Positions 1 through 9,928 are shown, numbered from the stretch's first letter. The stretch is DNA of 64,000 bases from Microvirga terrestris (GCF_015694425.1 NZ_JADQDN010000014.1:1-64000), one strand, 5' to 3'. A program made the numbers and translations. The notes: a model not told the origin generated them from the letters alone.

Positions 1-264
1 GGTGGGCACGGTCACTAATGTGGTCGATCCGGACACGTCTCTGGTCAACCGGGACTTCCGCTTCACGCTGGTGGATGCCAACGGCACCCCGATCACCGGC
101 AACAGCAACTTTGCCGTGAACGCCACCACGGGCGAGATCACGGTGGGGGCTCTTGGTCTACCGGACGTGACCCAGCCGACGAATGTTCAGGTGCGGGTGC
201 GGGTGCAGGACAAGGCCGGCACAGGCTTCTCCCATATCGAAGTCGTCACCGTCACCATCAATCC
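1..264 (+). repeat. Near-identical direct repeat, copy 1 (cut by window edge)
   Basis: Bases 1-264 match bases 709-972 at an offset of exactly 708 bp, with only about six single-base differences by eye, several of them synonymous. The repeat encodes one cadherin-like segment of the RTX protein. The unit may extend upstream of the window, because copy 1 begins at the edge. Confidence 0.9.
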
Positions 265-1909
265 CAACGATGTAAACTCCCCTCCGACGGCGCCTGTGGT
301 TGTCGGCAGTACGGTGCTGTCTGTGACGGAGAACGTGACCGGAGTCATCAATGTTGCGACGGTGCGATCGACGGATGATGGTCTCGGCGGCACGACCTTA
401 GGGTACGAACTGGTCGACAACGTCAACGGCCTGTTCTCGATCACCACCAGCAATGGCCAGGGCGTGATCAGCTTCAATGGTGCGGCGCAGAACTACGAGA
501 CCAACACCAACCTGCAGGTGGAGAACGCCGGCACGGTCAACGAGCGCAAGTACTTCAACGTGCAGGTGCGGGCCAAGGAAAGCGGCACCAACGGCCAGTC
601 CTCCGGCACCACGACGGTCAAGGTCTACCTCGATGACGTGAACGAGGCGGTCTCGGACGCCACCTATGCGGTCAACACCATGAGCGAGAGCGCTCAGCAG
701 GGCACGACGGTGGGCACGGTCACTAATGTGGTCGATCCGGACACGTCTCTGGTCAACCGGGACTTCCGCTTCACGCTGGTGGATGTCAACGGCACCCCGA
801 TCACCGGCAACAGCAACTTTGCCGTGAACGCCACCACGGGCGAGATCACGGTGGGGGCTCTTGGTCTGCCGGACGTGACGCAGCCGACGAATGTTCAGGT
901 GCGGGTGCGAGTGCAGGACAAGGCCGGCACAGGCTTCTCCCATATCGAAGTCGTTACCGTCACAATCAATCCGGTAACTGGCCCTCAAAACCAGGCTCCG
1001 AAGTCGATTGAGCTGTTGTCTGGTGGTTCTGTAAACGAACTTGAGGCAGCTGGAACTACTGTAGCGACGTTTGCGGCAACAGATCCGGATGACAATGGAG
1101 GCTTCATCTACTCCCTCGTCAATTCTGATGGCCGCTTCGAATTTGTTGGTAATCAACTCAAGGTCAAGGACGGCTACAGGCTTGATTATGAGCAATTAAA
1201 GTCACACAGCGTGACGGTAAAAGTTACCGATAAAAACGGTGCCGGTCTGTCTCATACTCAAGATTTCACGATTTCTGTTAAGGACATCAATCCTGAGACA
1301 ACACTTGGATCAGGTGCCAATGATGTCTTCTATGGGGGGGCTGCAGCTGACACTCTGAGCGGTAGCTTCGGAAATGACACGATCTATGGTGGTTTCGGCG
1401 CAGATACGTTGAATGGCGATGCCGACAATGACACCCTGAAAGGCGAGAATGACAAAGATAAGATCAATGGCGGTGACGGCGTTGATAAGATCTATGGTGG
1501 ATATGGCAACGACACTCTTTGGGGTGGAAAAGGCAAAGATTATTTCGTCTTCGATGCGGCCCTTGGCACGTCCAGGACCGATCGTAAGGTGAACTTCGAT
1601 ACGATTAAAGACTACAGTGTGAAGGATGACTCGATCTGGTTGGAGAACACCTTGTTCAAGAGCAACAAGACGCTCTACAATACAATCAAGAAAGGCACTG
1701 AGACGAAGGTCGCCAAGTTGGCGAGCAAGTTCTTCACGGTTGGAGACAAGGCAAAGGATGCAAACGACTACTTCGTCTATGATGCAAAGAAGCGCGTGCT
1801 TTACTACGATGCCGACGGTTCCGGCTCGAAGGCTGCAATCGAGCTTGCAAGCTTCACGAACAACAAGGCCTTGAAGAACTTCACCTATAAGGAACTCTTC
1901 TTTATCTAA
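2..1909 (+). CDS. Secreted cadherin-like/RTX calcium-binding protein, 5' part missing
   Basis: The frame is open at the left edge, so this is the C-terminal 635 residues of a longer protein. The first ~440 residues are cadherin-like repeats, with recurring DPD..., NAPP/NSPP-like linkers and V(T/S)ENV strands. Residues ~1-88 and ~237-324 are almost identical. Residues ~440-520 are RTX nonapeptide repeats of the GG-x-G-x-D-x-L/I type (for example GGFGADTLNG and GGYGNDTLWGG), which fold as a calcium-bound beta-roll. The last ~110 residues (from about DYFVFDA, through YDADGSGS) resemble the uncleaved type I secretion signal region of RTX proteins. The likely role is a surface or released adhesin exported by a type I system. 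No such exporter is in the window. A rho-independent terminator follows. Ligand and exact function are unknown. Confidence 0.85.
   Translation: MGTVTNVVDPDTSLVNRDFRFTLVDANGTPITGNSNFAVNATTGEITVGALGLPDVTQPTNVQVRVRVQDKAGTGFSHIEVVTVTINPNDVNSPPTAPVVVGSTVLSVTENVTGVINVATVRSTDDGLGGTTLGYELVDNVNGLFSITTSNGQGVISFNGAAQNYETNTNLQVENAGTVNERKYFNVQVRAKESGTNGQSSGTTTVKVYLDDVNEAVSDATYAVNTMSESAQQGTTVGTVTNVVDPDTSLVNRDFRFTLVDVNGTPITGNSNFAVNATTGEITVGALGLPDVTQPTNVQVRVRVQDKAGTGFSHIEVVTVTINPVTGPQNQAPKSIELLSGGSVNELEAAGTTVATFAATDPDDNGGFIYSLVNSDGRFEFVGNQLKVKDGYRLDYEQLKSHSVTVKVTDKNGAGLSHTQDFTISVKDINPETTLGSGANDVFYGGAAADTLSGSFGNDTIYGGFGADTLNGDADNDTLKGENDKDKINGGDGVDKIYGGYGNDTLWGGKGKDYFVFDAALGTSRTDRKVNFDTIKDYSVKDDSIWLENTLFKSNKTLYNTIKKGTETKVAKLASKFFTVGDKAKDANDYFVYDAKKRVLYYDADGSGSKAAIELASFTNNKALKNFTYKELFFI
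709..972 (+). repeat. Near-identical direct repeat, copy 2
   Basis: This is the second copy of the 264-bp segment at positions 1-264. The 236-codon period holds about two cadherin-like modules. Such low divergence between internal repeats suggests recent duplication or gene conversion. It also means that short-read assemblies could collapse this gene. Confidence 0.9.
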
Positions 1910-1940
1910 TAGACGACACGTTATATCAGACGATATGAAG

Positions 1941-1968
1941 CCGGCCTCTCGCAAGGGAGGCCGGTTTT
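1941..1968 (+). terminator. Rho-independent terminator after the first RTX gene
   Basis: An 8-bp stem CCGGCCTC/GAGGCCGG with a short loop is followed by TTTT. It begins 31 bases past the stop codon of the plus-strand RTX gene. Confidence 0.85.
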
Positions 1969-1971
1969 CTT

Positions 1972-2325
1972 ATGGACTTCATCATCAACGGGATAGCGGC
2001 TGGGATAGAAGAACGCATCTTTAAGGCCACCAATCCTGATGGCGTACGGAAGATTTTGAGGGTCGCTGAGCTACGCGTGACGCTGCAAGCCGTCATGAAG
2101 CATCCTCTGCGAAGAGCTCTCGTTCTCTATAAAGTGATACAGCGAAGAAGAGGGATGATGCCTCGCCAGTGGAACCGACGCCGGCCGAGGTGATCGTTCG
2201 CCAGGCAAAACGGATGAGGCTGAGGAAGCCCAGGCTGCAGACTTTGCTCGCTCCAGAAATAGACAATGAAAAGCCCGCTTGGGTTTGTCCCAAAGCGGGC
2301 CGTAAACAGCGAGAAAAGTTCAGGT
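1972..2325. other. Gap between convergent RTX genes; possible decayed small ORFs
   Basis: This stretch separates two tail-to-tail RTX genes. I find no recognisable gene. An ATG-started frame of 73 codons runs from 1972 to 2193. A second frame, open from about 2130 with a GTG at 2169 and a stop at 2337-2339, reads Glu-Pro-Thr-Pro-Ala-Glu-Val-Ile and later a Lys/Arg-rich tail. The two overlap in different frames, which could be the trace of one frameshifted small gene. The second frame crosses the terminator of the opposite gene, which argues against it being real. Confidence 0.3.
2269..2300 (-). terminator. Rho-independent terminator of the minus-strand RTX gene
   Basis: Read on the minus strand, GCCCGCTT plus TGGG pairs with CCC plus AAGCGGGC around a short ACAAA loop, followed by TTTT. 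It starts about 25 bases downstream of the stop codon of the gene at 2326-3993. Confidence 0.88.
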
Positions 2326-3993
2326 TCAGACGAGGATAAAGTCTGAGGCTGACAACTTTAGGTTTTTATCGAGCGTCGCGAACTTGATCGCTCCGACCGC
2401 TGTACCTGAGCCATCAGCATCATAGGAGAGAGCGCCGGACGATTTGTTGTAGATGATCCGGTCGCCGGCATCCTTGGCCTTTGTGCCGATGTAGAAGGAT
2501 GAAGAGGCCAGCTTGCTTCCAGTAAGCGCGGTGAAGATGTCCCGATCCAGAGCGATGCGGTCATCCTTTGTCGAGAAGCTGACGATTTTGTCTACATTCC
2601 CGCCCAGGAAAGTGTCGAAATAGAAAGTGTCCTTTCCTGCGCCGCCCGTGAGATTGTCATTGCCGAGGCCGCCATAGAGCTTGTCGTTGCCGGCGCCGCC
2701 ATCCAGTTTATCGGCGCCGAGGCGTCCTTCAAGGATGTCGTTGCCGTTCATGCCCTTAATGGAATTTTTGCCGTTGTGGCCGATGAGCAGATTGGCTTTG
2801 GTGTTGCCGGTCAGATTGATCGACTTGCCTCCAGCAGCCTCGTCGGCAGCCAGGCCTTCGAGTTTGTCCTTGGTCGACATGGTGGTGTTCTTGGACACCA
2901 TCCGGCTGTCGAGGCCACCAGTGTCGATAATGACATCGGCCTTCTCGTTGAACTTGTAGACGTCGTTGCCGTTCCCGCCCTTCAGGATATTCGGTCCGTC
3001 GGTCTTACCGCCGTTGCCGCCGATCAAGGTGTCATTGCCCTCGCCACCATCGAGTACGTCGATGTCATCGCCGCCATCAAGATAGTCGTCACCTGCATTG
3101 CCATAGAGCAGGTCGCGACCGTTACCTGCAGTCACTCTTTCGCCAGCTGCGCTACCCACGAAGCGGTCATCCAAAGCTAGGTCGTTGTTTGTGTTCAGGT
3201 CGACCAAAATGGTCTGGTTGGGACGATTCCAGTTCACGAATTGAATGTCGTGAATATCGATATCTGATGCCTCAGAGGCACTGGTGAACTTGATGGTGTC
3301 GATCCCTGTGGCAGAACCCTGAATGGTTTTCAGGTTCCCCAATTGAGGATTTCCGCTGAAACTAAGCGCCTTGGCAGGCAAGGTTCCAGGGGTGTCGGCA
3401 AAGCGGATCAGATCGATATCATGGAGTTCCGCAATGGATGCATTGCCACGAATTTCGACAACGTCGGTCTGAAGCTCTTCGGTGGTGCTGACCGTAACCG
3501 TTCCAAAGATCTTTGCTCCGTTGACGCCTTCATTCACGAGGAAAGTGTCATTGCCGGCATCACCCAGGATGATCCCACCGGCGCCATAAACGCCAATGCG
3601 ATCGTCGCTGCTCCCCCCATTGATGGCGTCCTCTTCCTTCACGGCCAAGAGTGCTGTGAAGGCGGCAGCGCTCCCAGCGTAGGTGAAGCCAGCGGCTGAA
3701 AATGTGCTCCAGAATGTCGCAAGCGAGGGTGTGGCTGGCAAAAGATCGACGTCAAGGACATCGACACCGCTTGCGTTAGTGAGAGTTATACCAGAGACGG
3801 AGCCCCCCGTTGGCCCTCCCGCAGGCGGCGGAGCGCTATATGTGAAGTCGGTTCCGAAGAAGGTGATCGTGTACCCGTTAATTGGGTTGATCAGTGTAAA
3901 ATGATCTGCATCAGATGTGGCTTGAGCAACGGCACCGACGAGGACTTCGTCAAGAGATAGATTGGCAACGTCGCTGTAAATGAAATCTGCCAT
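2326..3993 (-). CDS. RTX calcium-binding protein, type I secretion substrate
   Basis: A complete 555-residue acidic protein. Residues ~1-280 have no motif I recognise; the C-terminal half has two blocks of RTX nonapeptide repeats (about 290-350, with GNAGDDYLDGG and GGEGNDTLIGG; and about 405-465, with GRLGADKLDGG and GGLGNDNLTGG). The last ~100 residues (TFYFDT..., DKIVSF, DDRIAL, YDADGSGTA) match the end of the neighbouring convergent RTX protein and are the probable type I export signal. There is no N-terminal signal peptide, as expected for this route. A purine-rich Shine-Dalgarno (AAGGGGG) precedes the ATG. The protein probably binds calcium outside the cell. The N-terminal region could be a ligand-binding or enzymatic domain that I cannot name. 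Confidence 0.87.
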   Translation of the reverse strand: MADFIYSDVANLSLDEVLVGAVAQATSDADHFTLINPINGYTITFFGTDFTYSAPPPAGGPTGGSVSGITLTNASGVDVLDVDLLPATPSLATFWSTFSAAGFTYAGSAAAFTALLAVKEEDAINGGSSDDRIGVYGAGGIILGDAGNDTFLVNEGVNGAKIFGTVTVSTTEELQTDVVEIRGNASIAELHDIDLIRFADTPGTLPAKALSFSGNPQLGNLKTIQGSATGIDTIKFTSASEASDIDIHDIQFVNWNRPNQTILVDLNTNNDLALDDRFVGSAAGERVTAGNGRDLLYGNAGDDYLDGGDDIDVLDGGEGNDTLIGGNGGKTDGPNILKGGNGNDVYKFNEKADVIIDTGGLDSRMVSKNTTMSTKDKLEGLAADEAAGGKSINLTGNTKANLLIGHNGKNSIKGMNGNDILEGRLGADKLDGGAGNDKLYGGLGNDNLTGGAGKDTFYFDTFLGGNVDKIVSFSTKDDRIALDRDIFTALTGSKLASSSFYIGTKAKDAGDRIIYNKSSGALSYDADGSGTAVGAIKFATLDKNLKLSASDFILV

Positions 3994-4171
3994 AATGGCC
4001 CCCTTGTAAGCCTAGCTATTTAGGCATTCAGTTTGGGCAATATAGTATCGTTTCTGAGGATCGAGCAAATGCCGATTTCATGAGTATCAGGTCAAGCTCG
4101 TGTCTTGTGTTCCAACATCCACAGCGATCAACAACCGGTGCTGTGCTATGTTCGCTTAGGATAGCGGGCTT

Positions 4172-5428
4172 TCAGCAGAGCCGCTCCAGCCGAATGACTC
4201 GGCACGCTTCTCCGGCCGCCGCCGCAGGAGCATGAGGGGGGCGCACGAGCAGGGCGTCGGAGCGTTCCAGGATGCTCAGCATGGATGAGTCTTGGAGCAG
4301 ATGCGGTGTTGCGACCGGGAGCATGAGGCGCTCAGAGCCTTGGGCGAGGCTCAAGGGCATGTCCTGCATGGCAAGCGAAGCTCGCATGTAATCCTGCCGC
4401 TCCTTGTTGGGCGGGAGGTCCGCGCCGAGGATGGCGTCCTCTGCTGGGTCGTCTGCGGCCCGTTGGTCCCCCACGAGAGCGCGGATAGCTGGGATCAGGA
4501 ATAGCACTGCGCAAACAAGGGAGGAGACTGGATTGCCGGGAAGGCCGAGCAGCAGGGTCGAGCCAAGGCGGCCGTGCATCAGAGGCTTGCCTGGCCGCAA
4601 AGCTACGCGCCAGAAGCCGAGCTCCATGCCTTGGCGGCTCAGGGCTTTCTGCACAAGGTCGTGCTCGCCAACTGACGCGCCGCCTAGAGTCACAAGGATA
4701 TCTGCGCTCGCATCGCGTGCTGCTTGGATGTGCTCATCGAGTGACTCAAGCGTGTCGCGGGCAATGCCAAGATCGATGGCTTCGGCTCCTGCTTTCTCGA
4801 CCATCAGGATCGTGGCAGGCGAGCTCGAGGCAGCAATTTGGTCGGGCCCAATTGGTTCACCCGCCCGCACCAGTTCGTCGCCCGTGGCGAGAATGGCGAC
4901 CTTTGGCTTACGATGCACCGGCAGCGTTCCATGACCCATGGCGGCCGCCAACGCGATGTGGCGGGAGTCGAGGCGCAGCCCCGCCTGCAGCAGCACGTCG
5001 CCGGCACGGAAATCGAGCCCTGCGGGGCGAATATGGCGGTTCGGGCGTGTTGCCTCCTTCACCACCACGTGGTCCCCGACGCGGTCCGTGTCTTCCTGCA
5101 GCACCACGGCGTCGGCACCGTCGGGAACCGGTGCACCGGTGAAGATCCGCACCGCTTCCATCGGGCTGAGAGTTCCGGTGAAGCGAGACCCTGCGGCGCT
5201 TGTTCCGATCACCTGGAGGGTCGCCGGAACCTGGGCGCAATCCCCGCTGCGCACGGCATAGCCATCCATGGCGGCGGCTGGGAAGGGAGGCTGGTCTCGA
5301 AGGGCGCTGAGATCCTCAGCAAGGGTGCGTCCGGCGCAGGAGGTAAGGGCTACATGCTCAGTTTCGAGCGGCTTCTCCACGCTCGCCAGGACGCGCGACA
5401 GGGCATCCTCTACCGAAATCAGGCTCAT
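4172..5428 (-). CDS. moeA: Molybdopterin molybdenumtransferase MoeA
   Basis: MoeA inserts molybdenum into adenylylated molybdopterin, the last step of molybdenum cofactor synthesis in the cytosol. At 418 residues it has the usual length. The N-terminal MoeA domain shows [13 protein letters not shown]. The MogA-like MoCF domain (about 175-315) carries TGDEL and [10 protein letters not shown] beta-barrel C-terminal domain follows. Its ATG overlaps the moaC stop codon (ATGA), so the two are translationally coupled. It is the last gene of a seven-gene operon from ppiD through the trp genes. Nothing is truncated. Confidence 0.96.
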   Translation of the reverse strand: MSLISVEDALSRVLASVEKPLETEHVALTSCAGRTLAEDLSALRDQPPFPAAAMDGYAVRSGDCAQVPATLQVIGTSAAGSRFTGTLSPMEAVRIFTGAPVPDGADAVVLQEDTDRVGDHVVVKEATRPNRHIRPAGLDFRAGDVLLQAGLRLDSRHIALAAAMGHGTLPVHRKPKVAILATGDELVRAGEPIGPDQIAASSSPATILMVEKAGAEAIDLGIARDTLESLDEHIQAARDASADILVTLGGASVGEHDLVQKALSRQGMELGFWRVALRPGKPLMHGRLGSTLLLGLPGNPVSSLVCAVLFLIPAIRALVGDQRAADDPAEDAILGADLPPNKERQDYMRASLAMQDMPLSLAQGSERLMLPVATPHLLQDSSMLSILERSDALLVRPPHAPAAAAGEACRVIRLERLC

Positions 5429-5901
5429 GGCGCCTCGTAATCTCCCGATCGTCCGCCGCTCTTCCGGCGTAGGCGGATGCTCTCGATCCGCATGCCCTTA
5501 TCGGCGGCTTTCACCATGTCGTAGATCGTCAGGCACGCGACGGAAACGGCGGTGAGCGCTTCCATTTCGACACCGGTCTGACCCGACACCTTCACCTCGG
5601 CGCTCACGCGCACCCCGGGAAGGCTCTCGTCGAGGGTGCAGTCCACCTTCACTTTTGAAATCAGAAGAGGGTGACAAAGGGGAATGAGCTCGTGCGTGCG
5701 CTTGGAGGCCATGATGCCGGCAAGCCGCGCTGTCCCCAGCACATCGCCCTTCTTGGCATCCCCCTGGCGGATCAGGGCCACCGTTTCCGGCAGCATGACC
5801 ACGCAACCTTCGGCGATTGCGGTGCGGCTGGTGATGTCCTTGTCCGAGACGTCGACCATATTGGCCTCGCCCGCCGCATCGAGATGCGTGAGCCTCGTCA
5901 T
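5425..5901 (-). CDS. moaC: Cyclic pyranopterin monophosphate synthase MoaC
   Basis: MoaC converts the MoaA product (3',8-cyclo-7,8-dihydro-GTP) to cyclic pyranopterin monophosphate, an early molybdopterin step. The 158 residues show the family signatures [12 protein letters not shown] near the N-terminus, LIPLCHPL mid-protein, EMEALTAVS, and KAADKGM near the end, which holds the catalytic Asp and Lys. It overlaps trpC by four bases upstream and moeA by four bases downstream. moaA, the partner enzyme, is not in the window. The fusion of Moco genes to the trp operon is known in related Rhizobiales. Confidence 0.97.
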   Translation of the reverse strand: MTRLTHLDAAGEANMVDVSDKDITSRTAIAEGCVVMLPETVALIRQGDAKKGDVLGTARLAGIMASKRTHELIPLCHPLLISKVKVDCTLDESLPGVRVSAEVKVSGQTGVEMEALTAVSVACLTIYDMVKAADKGMRIESIRLRRKSGGRSGDYEAP

Positions 5902-6698
5902 AGGGCCTCGCCGAACAGGAGCCTGCGGGTGGCCGCTGCCACGTCTGCCTGCCGCATCAGGCTCTCGCCGACCAAGAAGGTGCGGATATTCACCTTCGTC
6001 AATCGATCGATGTCCTGGATTGTGAAGATGCCGCTCTCGCCGACGATGATGCGGTCGGACGGGATCAGCGGCGCCAGCTCCTCGCTGACCTCGAGCGATA
6101 CCTCGAAGGTGCGGAGATTGCGGTTGTTGATGCCGATCAGCTTTGTGCCCAGCTGCAGGGCGCGCTCCAACTCGGGCCGGTCGTGCACCTCGACAAGAAC
6201 GTCCATGCCGAGGCTGTGAGCGGTATCGATCAGGACGCGAGCCTCGTCGTCCGTGACGCTCGCCATTATGACGAGGATGCAGTCCGCACCCCAGGCCCGG
6301 GCCTCGTAGACCTGGTAGGGCTCGAACAGGAAATCCTTGCGCAGGGCCGGGAGGCCGGAGGCATCGCGGGCTTGGGCGAGGTACTCGGGCTTGCCCTGGA
6401 AAGAGGGCTCGTCCGTGAGAACGGACAGGCAGGTGGCCCCGCCCTCAGCGTAGGCGCGGGCGAGGATCGGTGGGTCGAAATCGGCGCGGATCAGACCCTT
6501 GGAAGGGCTCGCCTTCTTCACCTCGGCAATCAGCGCAGGCCGCCCTTCGGCAAGGTGGCGCTCGATGGCCTTAGCAAAGCCGCGTGGTGATGAGGCCTCG
6601 CGGGCGCGGCGCTCGATCTCGGCCTGCGGCACGGCAGCCTTCGCGGCTGCGATCTCCTGGCGCTTGTAGGCTTCGATCCGGCTGAGAACGTCGCTCAT
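5898..6698 (-). CDS. trpC: Indole-3-glycerol phosphate synthase TrpC
   Basis: TrpC catalyses ring closure of carboxyphenylamino-deoxyribulose phosphate to indole-3-glycerol phosphate. The 266-residue TIM barrel has the family motifs [23 protein letters not shown] and VGESGI. It is monofunctional, with no fused TrpF. I chose the ATG at 6698 because [13 protein letters not shown] matches the usual N-terminus; an upstream TTG at 6713 that overlaps the trpD stop would add five residues. The stop overlaps the moaC ATG. Part of the trpE-G-D-C run. Confidence 0.96.
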   Translation of the reverse strand: MSDVLSRIEAYKRQEIAAAKAAVPQAEIERRAREASSPRGFAKAIERHLAEGRPALIAEVKKASPSKGLIRADFDPPILARAYAEGGATCLSVLTDEPSFQGKPEYLAQARDASGLPALRKDFLFEPYQVYEARAWGADCILVIMASVTDDEARVLIDTAHSLGMDVLVEVHDRPELERALQLGTKLIGINNRNLRTFEVSLEVSEELAPLIPSDRIIVGESGIFTIQDIDRLTKVNIRTFLVGESLMRQADVAAATRRLLFGEAL

Positions 6699-6709
6699 GC
6701 GCTGTCCGC

Positions 6710-7723
6710 TCAACTGTTCGAGACTTGGACGAGGCGGTCCAAGGTGGCCTTGGAAGCGCCGCTGTCGAGGGCACGGGAGGCGCGCTCGAGACCATCGCGC
6801 AAGTTCGCAGCCTCGTCCGCCACCACGAGGGAGGCGGCAGCATTGAGCAGGGCGACATCGCGATAAGGTGTGCAGGCACCATCGAGGACGGCACGCAATT
6901 GCGCTGCATTGTGCTCGGGGTCGCCGCCGCGCAGATCGTCCAGGGATGCGGTCGGCAGGCCGACCTCTTCAGGCGTAACGGTGAAGCGGCGGATCGCGCC
7001 ATTCTCCAGCGCCACCACGAAGGTCGGGCCTGTCGTGGTCATTTCGTCGAGACCGTCCGAGCCGTGTACGGTCCAAACCTTCTGGGAGCCAAGTTCTTTG
7101 AGAACCTGGGTGAGAGGCTCGAGCCAGGCCTCTGAGAAGACACCGAGCAACTGTCGCTTGGCGCCGGCCGGGTTGGCGAGCGGGCCAAGCAGATTGAAGA
7201 TCGTTCGCGTGCCAAGTTCCACCCGCACTGGCGCCACGTGGCGCATGGCGGCGTGGTGGGTCTGGGCGAACATGAAACAGAGCTTGGTCTCGGACAGGCA
7301 GCGCTCAAGGCCTTCGGGGGCGAGGCCGAGCTTCACCCCGAGCGCCGAGAGCACGTCTGCGGTGCCCGATTTGGAAGAGGCCGCCCGGTTGCCATGCTTG
7401 GCAACGGAAATGCCGCAGGACGCCACGATGATCGAAGCCAGGGTCGAGATGTTGTAGCTGCCCTTATGGTCGCCGCCGGTGCCGACGATGTCGATGGCGT
7501 TCTCGGGAGCATTGACCCGCAGCATGCGCCCCCGCATGGCGGTGACGGCGCCGACAATCTCGTCGAGCGCTTCACCACGAACCCTGAGCGCCATCAGGAA
7601 GGCGCCGCCCTGGGCTGGCGTTACCTCGCCGGAGAGCAGGTCGTCGAAGGCATCCCGCGCCTCGTCCCGCGTCAGCGACGCGCCTGTGGCGACCTTGGCG
7701 AGGTAGGATTTGAAGGATTCCAT
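6710..7723 (-). CDS. trpD: Anthranilate phosphoribosyltransferase TrpD
   Basis: TrpD transfers phosphoribosyl from PRPP to anthranilate. The 337 residues contain the glycine-rich PRPP site [13 protein letters not shown] and the anthranilate-site motif [17 protein letters not shown]. The start is the ATG at 7723 ([10 protein letters not shown]), five bases after the trpG stop; the longer reading frame upstream lies inside trpG and is not expected to be translated. It sits in the operon between trpG and trpC. Confidence 0.96.
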   Translation of the reverse strand: MESFKSYLAKVATGASLTRDEARDAFDDLLSGEVTPAQGGAFLMALRVRGEALDEIVGAVTAMRGRMLRVNAPENAIDIVGTGGDHKGSYNISTLASIIVASCGISVAKHGNRAASSKSGTADVLSALGVKLGLAPEGLERCLSETKLCFMFAQTHHAAMRHVAPVRVELGTRTIFNLLGPLANPAGAKRQLLGVFSEAWLEPLTQVLKELGSQKVWTVHGSDGLDEMTTTGPTFVVALENGAIRRFTVTPEEVGLPTASLDDLRGGDPEHNAAQLRAVLDGACTPYRDVALLNAAASLVVADEAANLRDGLERASRALDSGASKATLDRLVQVSNS

Positions 7724-7728
7724 CGGTT

Positions 7729-8346
7729 TCAGTGCTCTGCTGGTGCGGTCGCGCGGTGCTTGGCATTCCAATCCGCGGCGAGGTCGAAGAAATTGCGCAT
7801 GATCGTGACCCCATGTTCCGACAGGATGCTCTCCGGGTGAAATTGCACGCCGTGGACCGGCAGCGAGCGGTGGGACAGGCCCATCACCAGGCCGTCAGCC
7901 GTCTCCGCCGTGACAAGGAGGTCAGCCGGGCAGGTCTCCCGATCCACGATGAGGGAATGATAGCGGGTAGCCTTGAAGGGGCCGTTGATGCCTCTGAACA
8001 CCGCCTGCCCACCATGCTCCACCTCCGAGACCTTGCCATGCATCGGCAGGGGCGCGTGGGATACGGTGCCGCCGAAGACCTGACCGATCGTCTGCAGGCC
8101 GAGGCATACGCCGAAGGTCGGAATTTCGGGCGAGGCCCGTTTAACGAGATCGAGGCAGACGCCCGCCTCATTCGGAGTGCAAGGCCCGGGGGAGAGCACG
8201 ATCGCATCGGGACGTGAGGCCAGGACCTCGTCGGTGGTAATGGCGTCGTTGCGCACCACGTCGACGGACGTGGCGAGAGGGCCGAGCAGATGCACCAGAT
8301 TCCAGGTGAAACTGTCGTAATTGTCGATGACGAGAACGCGGGTCAT
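7729..8346 (-). CDS. trpG: Anthranilate synthase glutamine amidotransferase subunit TrpG
   Basis: This subunit hydrolyses glutamine and passes ammonia to TrpE. The 205-residue class I glutamine amidotransferase has SPGPCTP (oxyanion strand), the nucleophile Cys in GVCLGLQ, and HPESI with the catalytic His and Glu. The ATG at 8346 ([13 protein letters not shown]) is the standard start; the frame extends 23 codons upstream without a matching N-terminus. trpE ends 58 bases upstream. TrpE and TrpG are separate here rather than fused as in some rhizobia. Confidence 0.96.
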   Translation of the reverse strand: MTRVLVIDNYDSFTWNLVHLLGPLATSVDVVRNDAITTDEVLASRPDAIVLSPGPCTPNEAGVCLDLVKRASPEIPTFGVCLGLQTIGQVFGGTVSHAPLPMHGKVSEVEHGGQAVFRGINGPFKATRYHSLIVDRETCPADLLVTAETADGLVMGLSHRSLPVHGVQFHPESILSEHGVTIMRNFFDLAADWNAKHRATAPAEH

Positions 8347-8404
8347 GGCGCGCCGACGTTCGCGCAAGGTGCGGCCCCGGTCAAGGGAAGCATTAACGCC
8401 GAGC

Positions 8405-9925
8405 TCATTGCCCAACCCTCGCCTGGCTGGCGAAGCGCACAGCCTCCTCGGCGGCCCGGAACAGCGCCTTCGACTTGTTGATGCATTCCTGCTGCTCGGA
8501 CGCCGGATCGGAATCGTAGACGATCCCGGCCCCTGCCTGGACGGCCATGCGACCGTCCTTCACCACGGCCGTGCGCAGCACGATACAGGTATCCATTTCG
8601 CCATTGGCGCCGAAATAGCCGATGCAACCGGCATAGGGACCGCGCTTGTCCTTCTCCAACTCGTCGATGATCTGCATGGCGCGCACCTTCGGCGCGCCGG
8701 AAACCGTGCCGGCCGGGAAGCCGGCGATCAGCGCATCGAGGGCGTCGAAGCTTGGGTCGAGGCGGCCTTCCACGTTCGAGACGATGTGCATCACCTGGCT
8801 GTAATATTCGAGGAAGAAGGAATCCGTCACCTGCACGGAGCCCATCTCTGCCACGCGGCCCACATCGTTGCGCCCGAGATCGAGCAACATCAGGTGTTCG
8901 GCGCGCTCCTTCTGATCGGCCAGCAGGCTTTCCGCGTGGGTCCGGTCCTCGGCCGCCGTGGCGCCGCGCGGGCGGGTGCCGGCGATGGGGCGGATCGTAA
9001 CCTTGCCGTCGCGGACCCGCACCAGAATCTCAGGCGAGGAGCAGACGATCTGGAAATCCTCGAAATCGAGATAGCAGAGGAACGGGGCCGGATTGACCCG
9101 ACGCAGGGAGCGGTAAAGGGCGAAGGCGGGCAGGGGGAAGGCGGATTCGAAGCGCTGGGACAGCACCACCTGGAAGATGTCGCCGGCGCGGATATAGTCC
9201 TTCGCCTTCGCCACCATCGCCTCGAACTCGCCCGGACTGGTATTGGATACCGGCGGTTCGAAGTGAATGCGTGTCGGGTCGGTCCCGTCGTCCATGGGCA
9301 GCGGACGTTCCAGTGCGACTGTCACCTCGTCGAGGCGCGCCAGAGCGGTTTCATAGGCCGCTTTGGCGGGGGTGCCCGCCTGAGGGCGTACGGGCGTGAT
9401 GAGTGAGATCTCGTCCTTCACCCCATCGAACACCACCATAACGGTGGGGCGGACAAGGATGGCGTCCGGCACCTTCAGCACATCCGGGTTAGGCTCGGGC
9501 AGGCGCTCCATGAGCCGAACCATGTCGTAGCCGAGATAACCGAAGAGCCCGGCCGCCATGGGCGGTAGATCATCATAGAGGGGCAGGGCGCTTTCCTTGA
9601 TCAGGCCCCGCAGGCTCTCCAGGGGAGGCTGCTCCTCCACCCGGAACTCCTGAATCCGGTTCAGCGCCTGACGGTCGATGGACGCAACACCGTCCTGGCA
9701 ACGCCAGACGAGGTCCGGATCGAGCCCGATCATTGAGAAGCGACCCCGGGTCGCACCACCTTCGACCGATTCCAGCAGGAAGGCCGAGCCCTTGCGTCCG
9801 TGCCGCAGCTTCATGAAGGCCGCAACCGGGGTGAGCAGATCGCCTACCAGGGTGGCACGCAGGACGCCAGCCTCGCCAGCCTTATAGGCCGCGGCGAACG
9901 TGTCGAAGTCGGGCGCGAGTGTCAT
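8405..9925 (-). CDS. trpE: Anthranilate synthase component I TrpE
   Basis: TrpE makes anthranilate from chorismate with ammonia from TrpG, the committed step to tryptophan. At 506 residues it is full length. The N-terminal feedback site carries LLESVEGG (tryptophan binding in characterised TrpE). The chorismate-binding domain shows RPIAGTRPRG, LDLGRNDVGR, GTVSGAPKVRA and QAGAGIVYDSD. It begins three bases after the ppiD stop, so it is probably translated from the same message. I saw no trp-rich leader peptide or attenuator directly ahead of it; there is no room for one. Confidence 0.96.
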   Translation of the reverse strand: MTLAPDFDTFAAAYKAGEAGVLRATLVGDLLTPVAAFMKLRHGRKGSAFLLESVEGGATRGRFSMIGLDPDLVWRCQDGVASIDRQALNRIQEFRVEEQPPLESLRGLIKESALPLYDDLPPMAAGLFGYLGYDMVRLMERLPEPNPDVLKVPDAILVRPTVMVVFDGVKDEISLITPVRPQAGTPAKAAYETALARLDEVTVALERPLPMDDGTDPTRIHFEPPVSNTSPGEFEAMVAKAKDYIRAGDIFQVVLSQRFESAFPLPAFALYRSLRRVNPAPFLCYLDFEDFQIVCSSPEILVRVRDGKVTIRPIAGTRPRGATAAEDRTHAESLLADQKERAEHLMLLDLGRNDVGRVAEMGSVQVTDSFFLEYYSQVMHIVSNVEGRLDPSFDALDALIAGFPAGTVSGAPKVRAMQIIDELEKDKRGPYAGCIGYFGANGEMDTCIVLRTAVVKDGRMAVQAGAGIVYDSDPASEQQECINKSKALFRAAEEAVRFASQARVGQ

Positions 9926-9928
9926 GGC

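Noticed and set aside
5671-6219. 182-codon plus-strand frame across moaC and trpC
   Set aside because: Antisense to two intact genes with strong family motifs.
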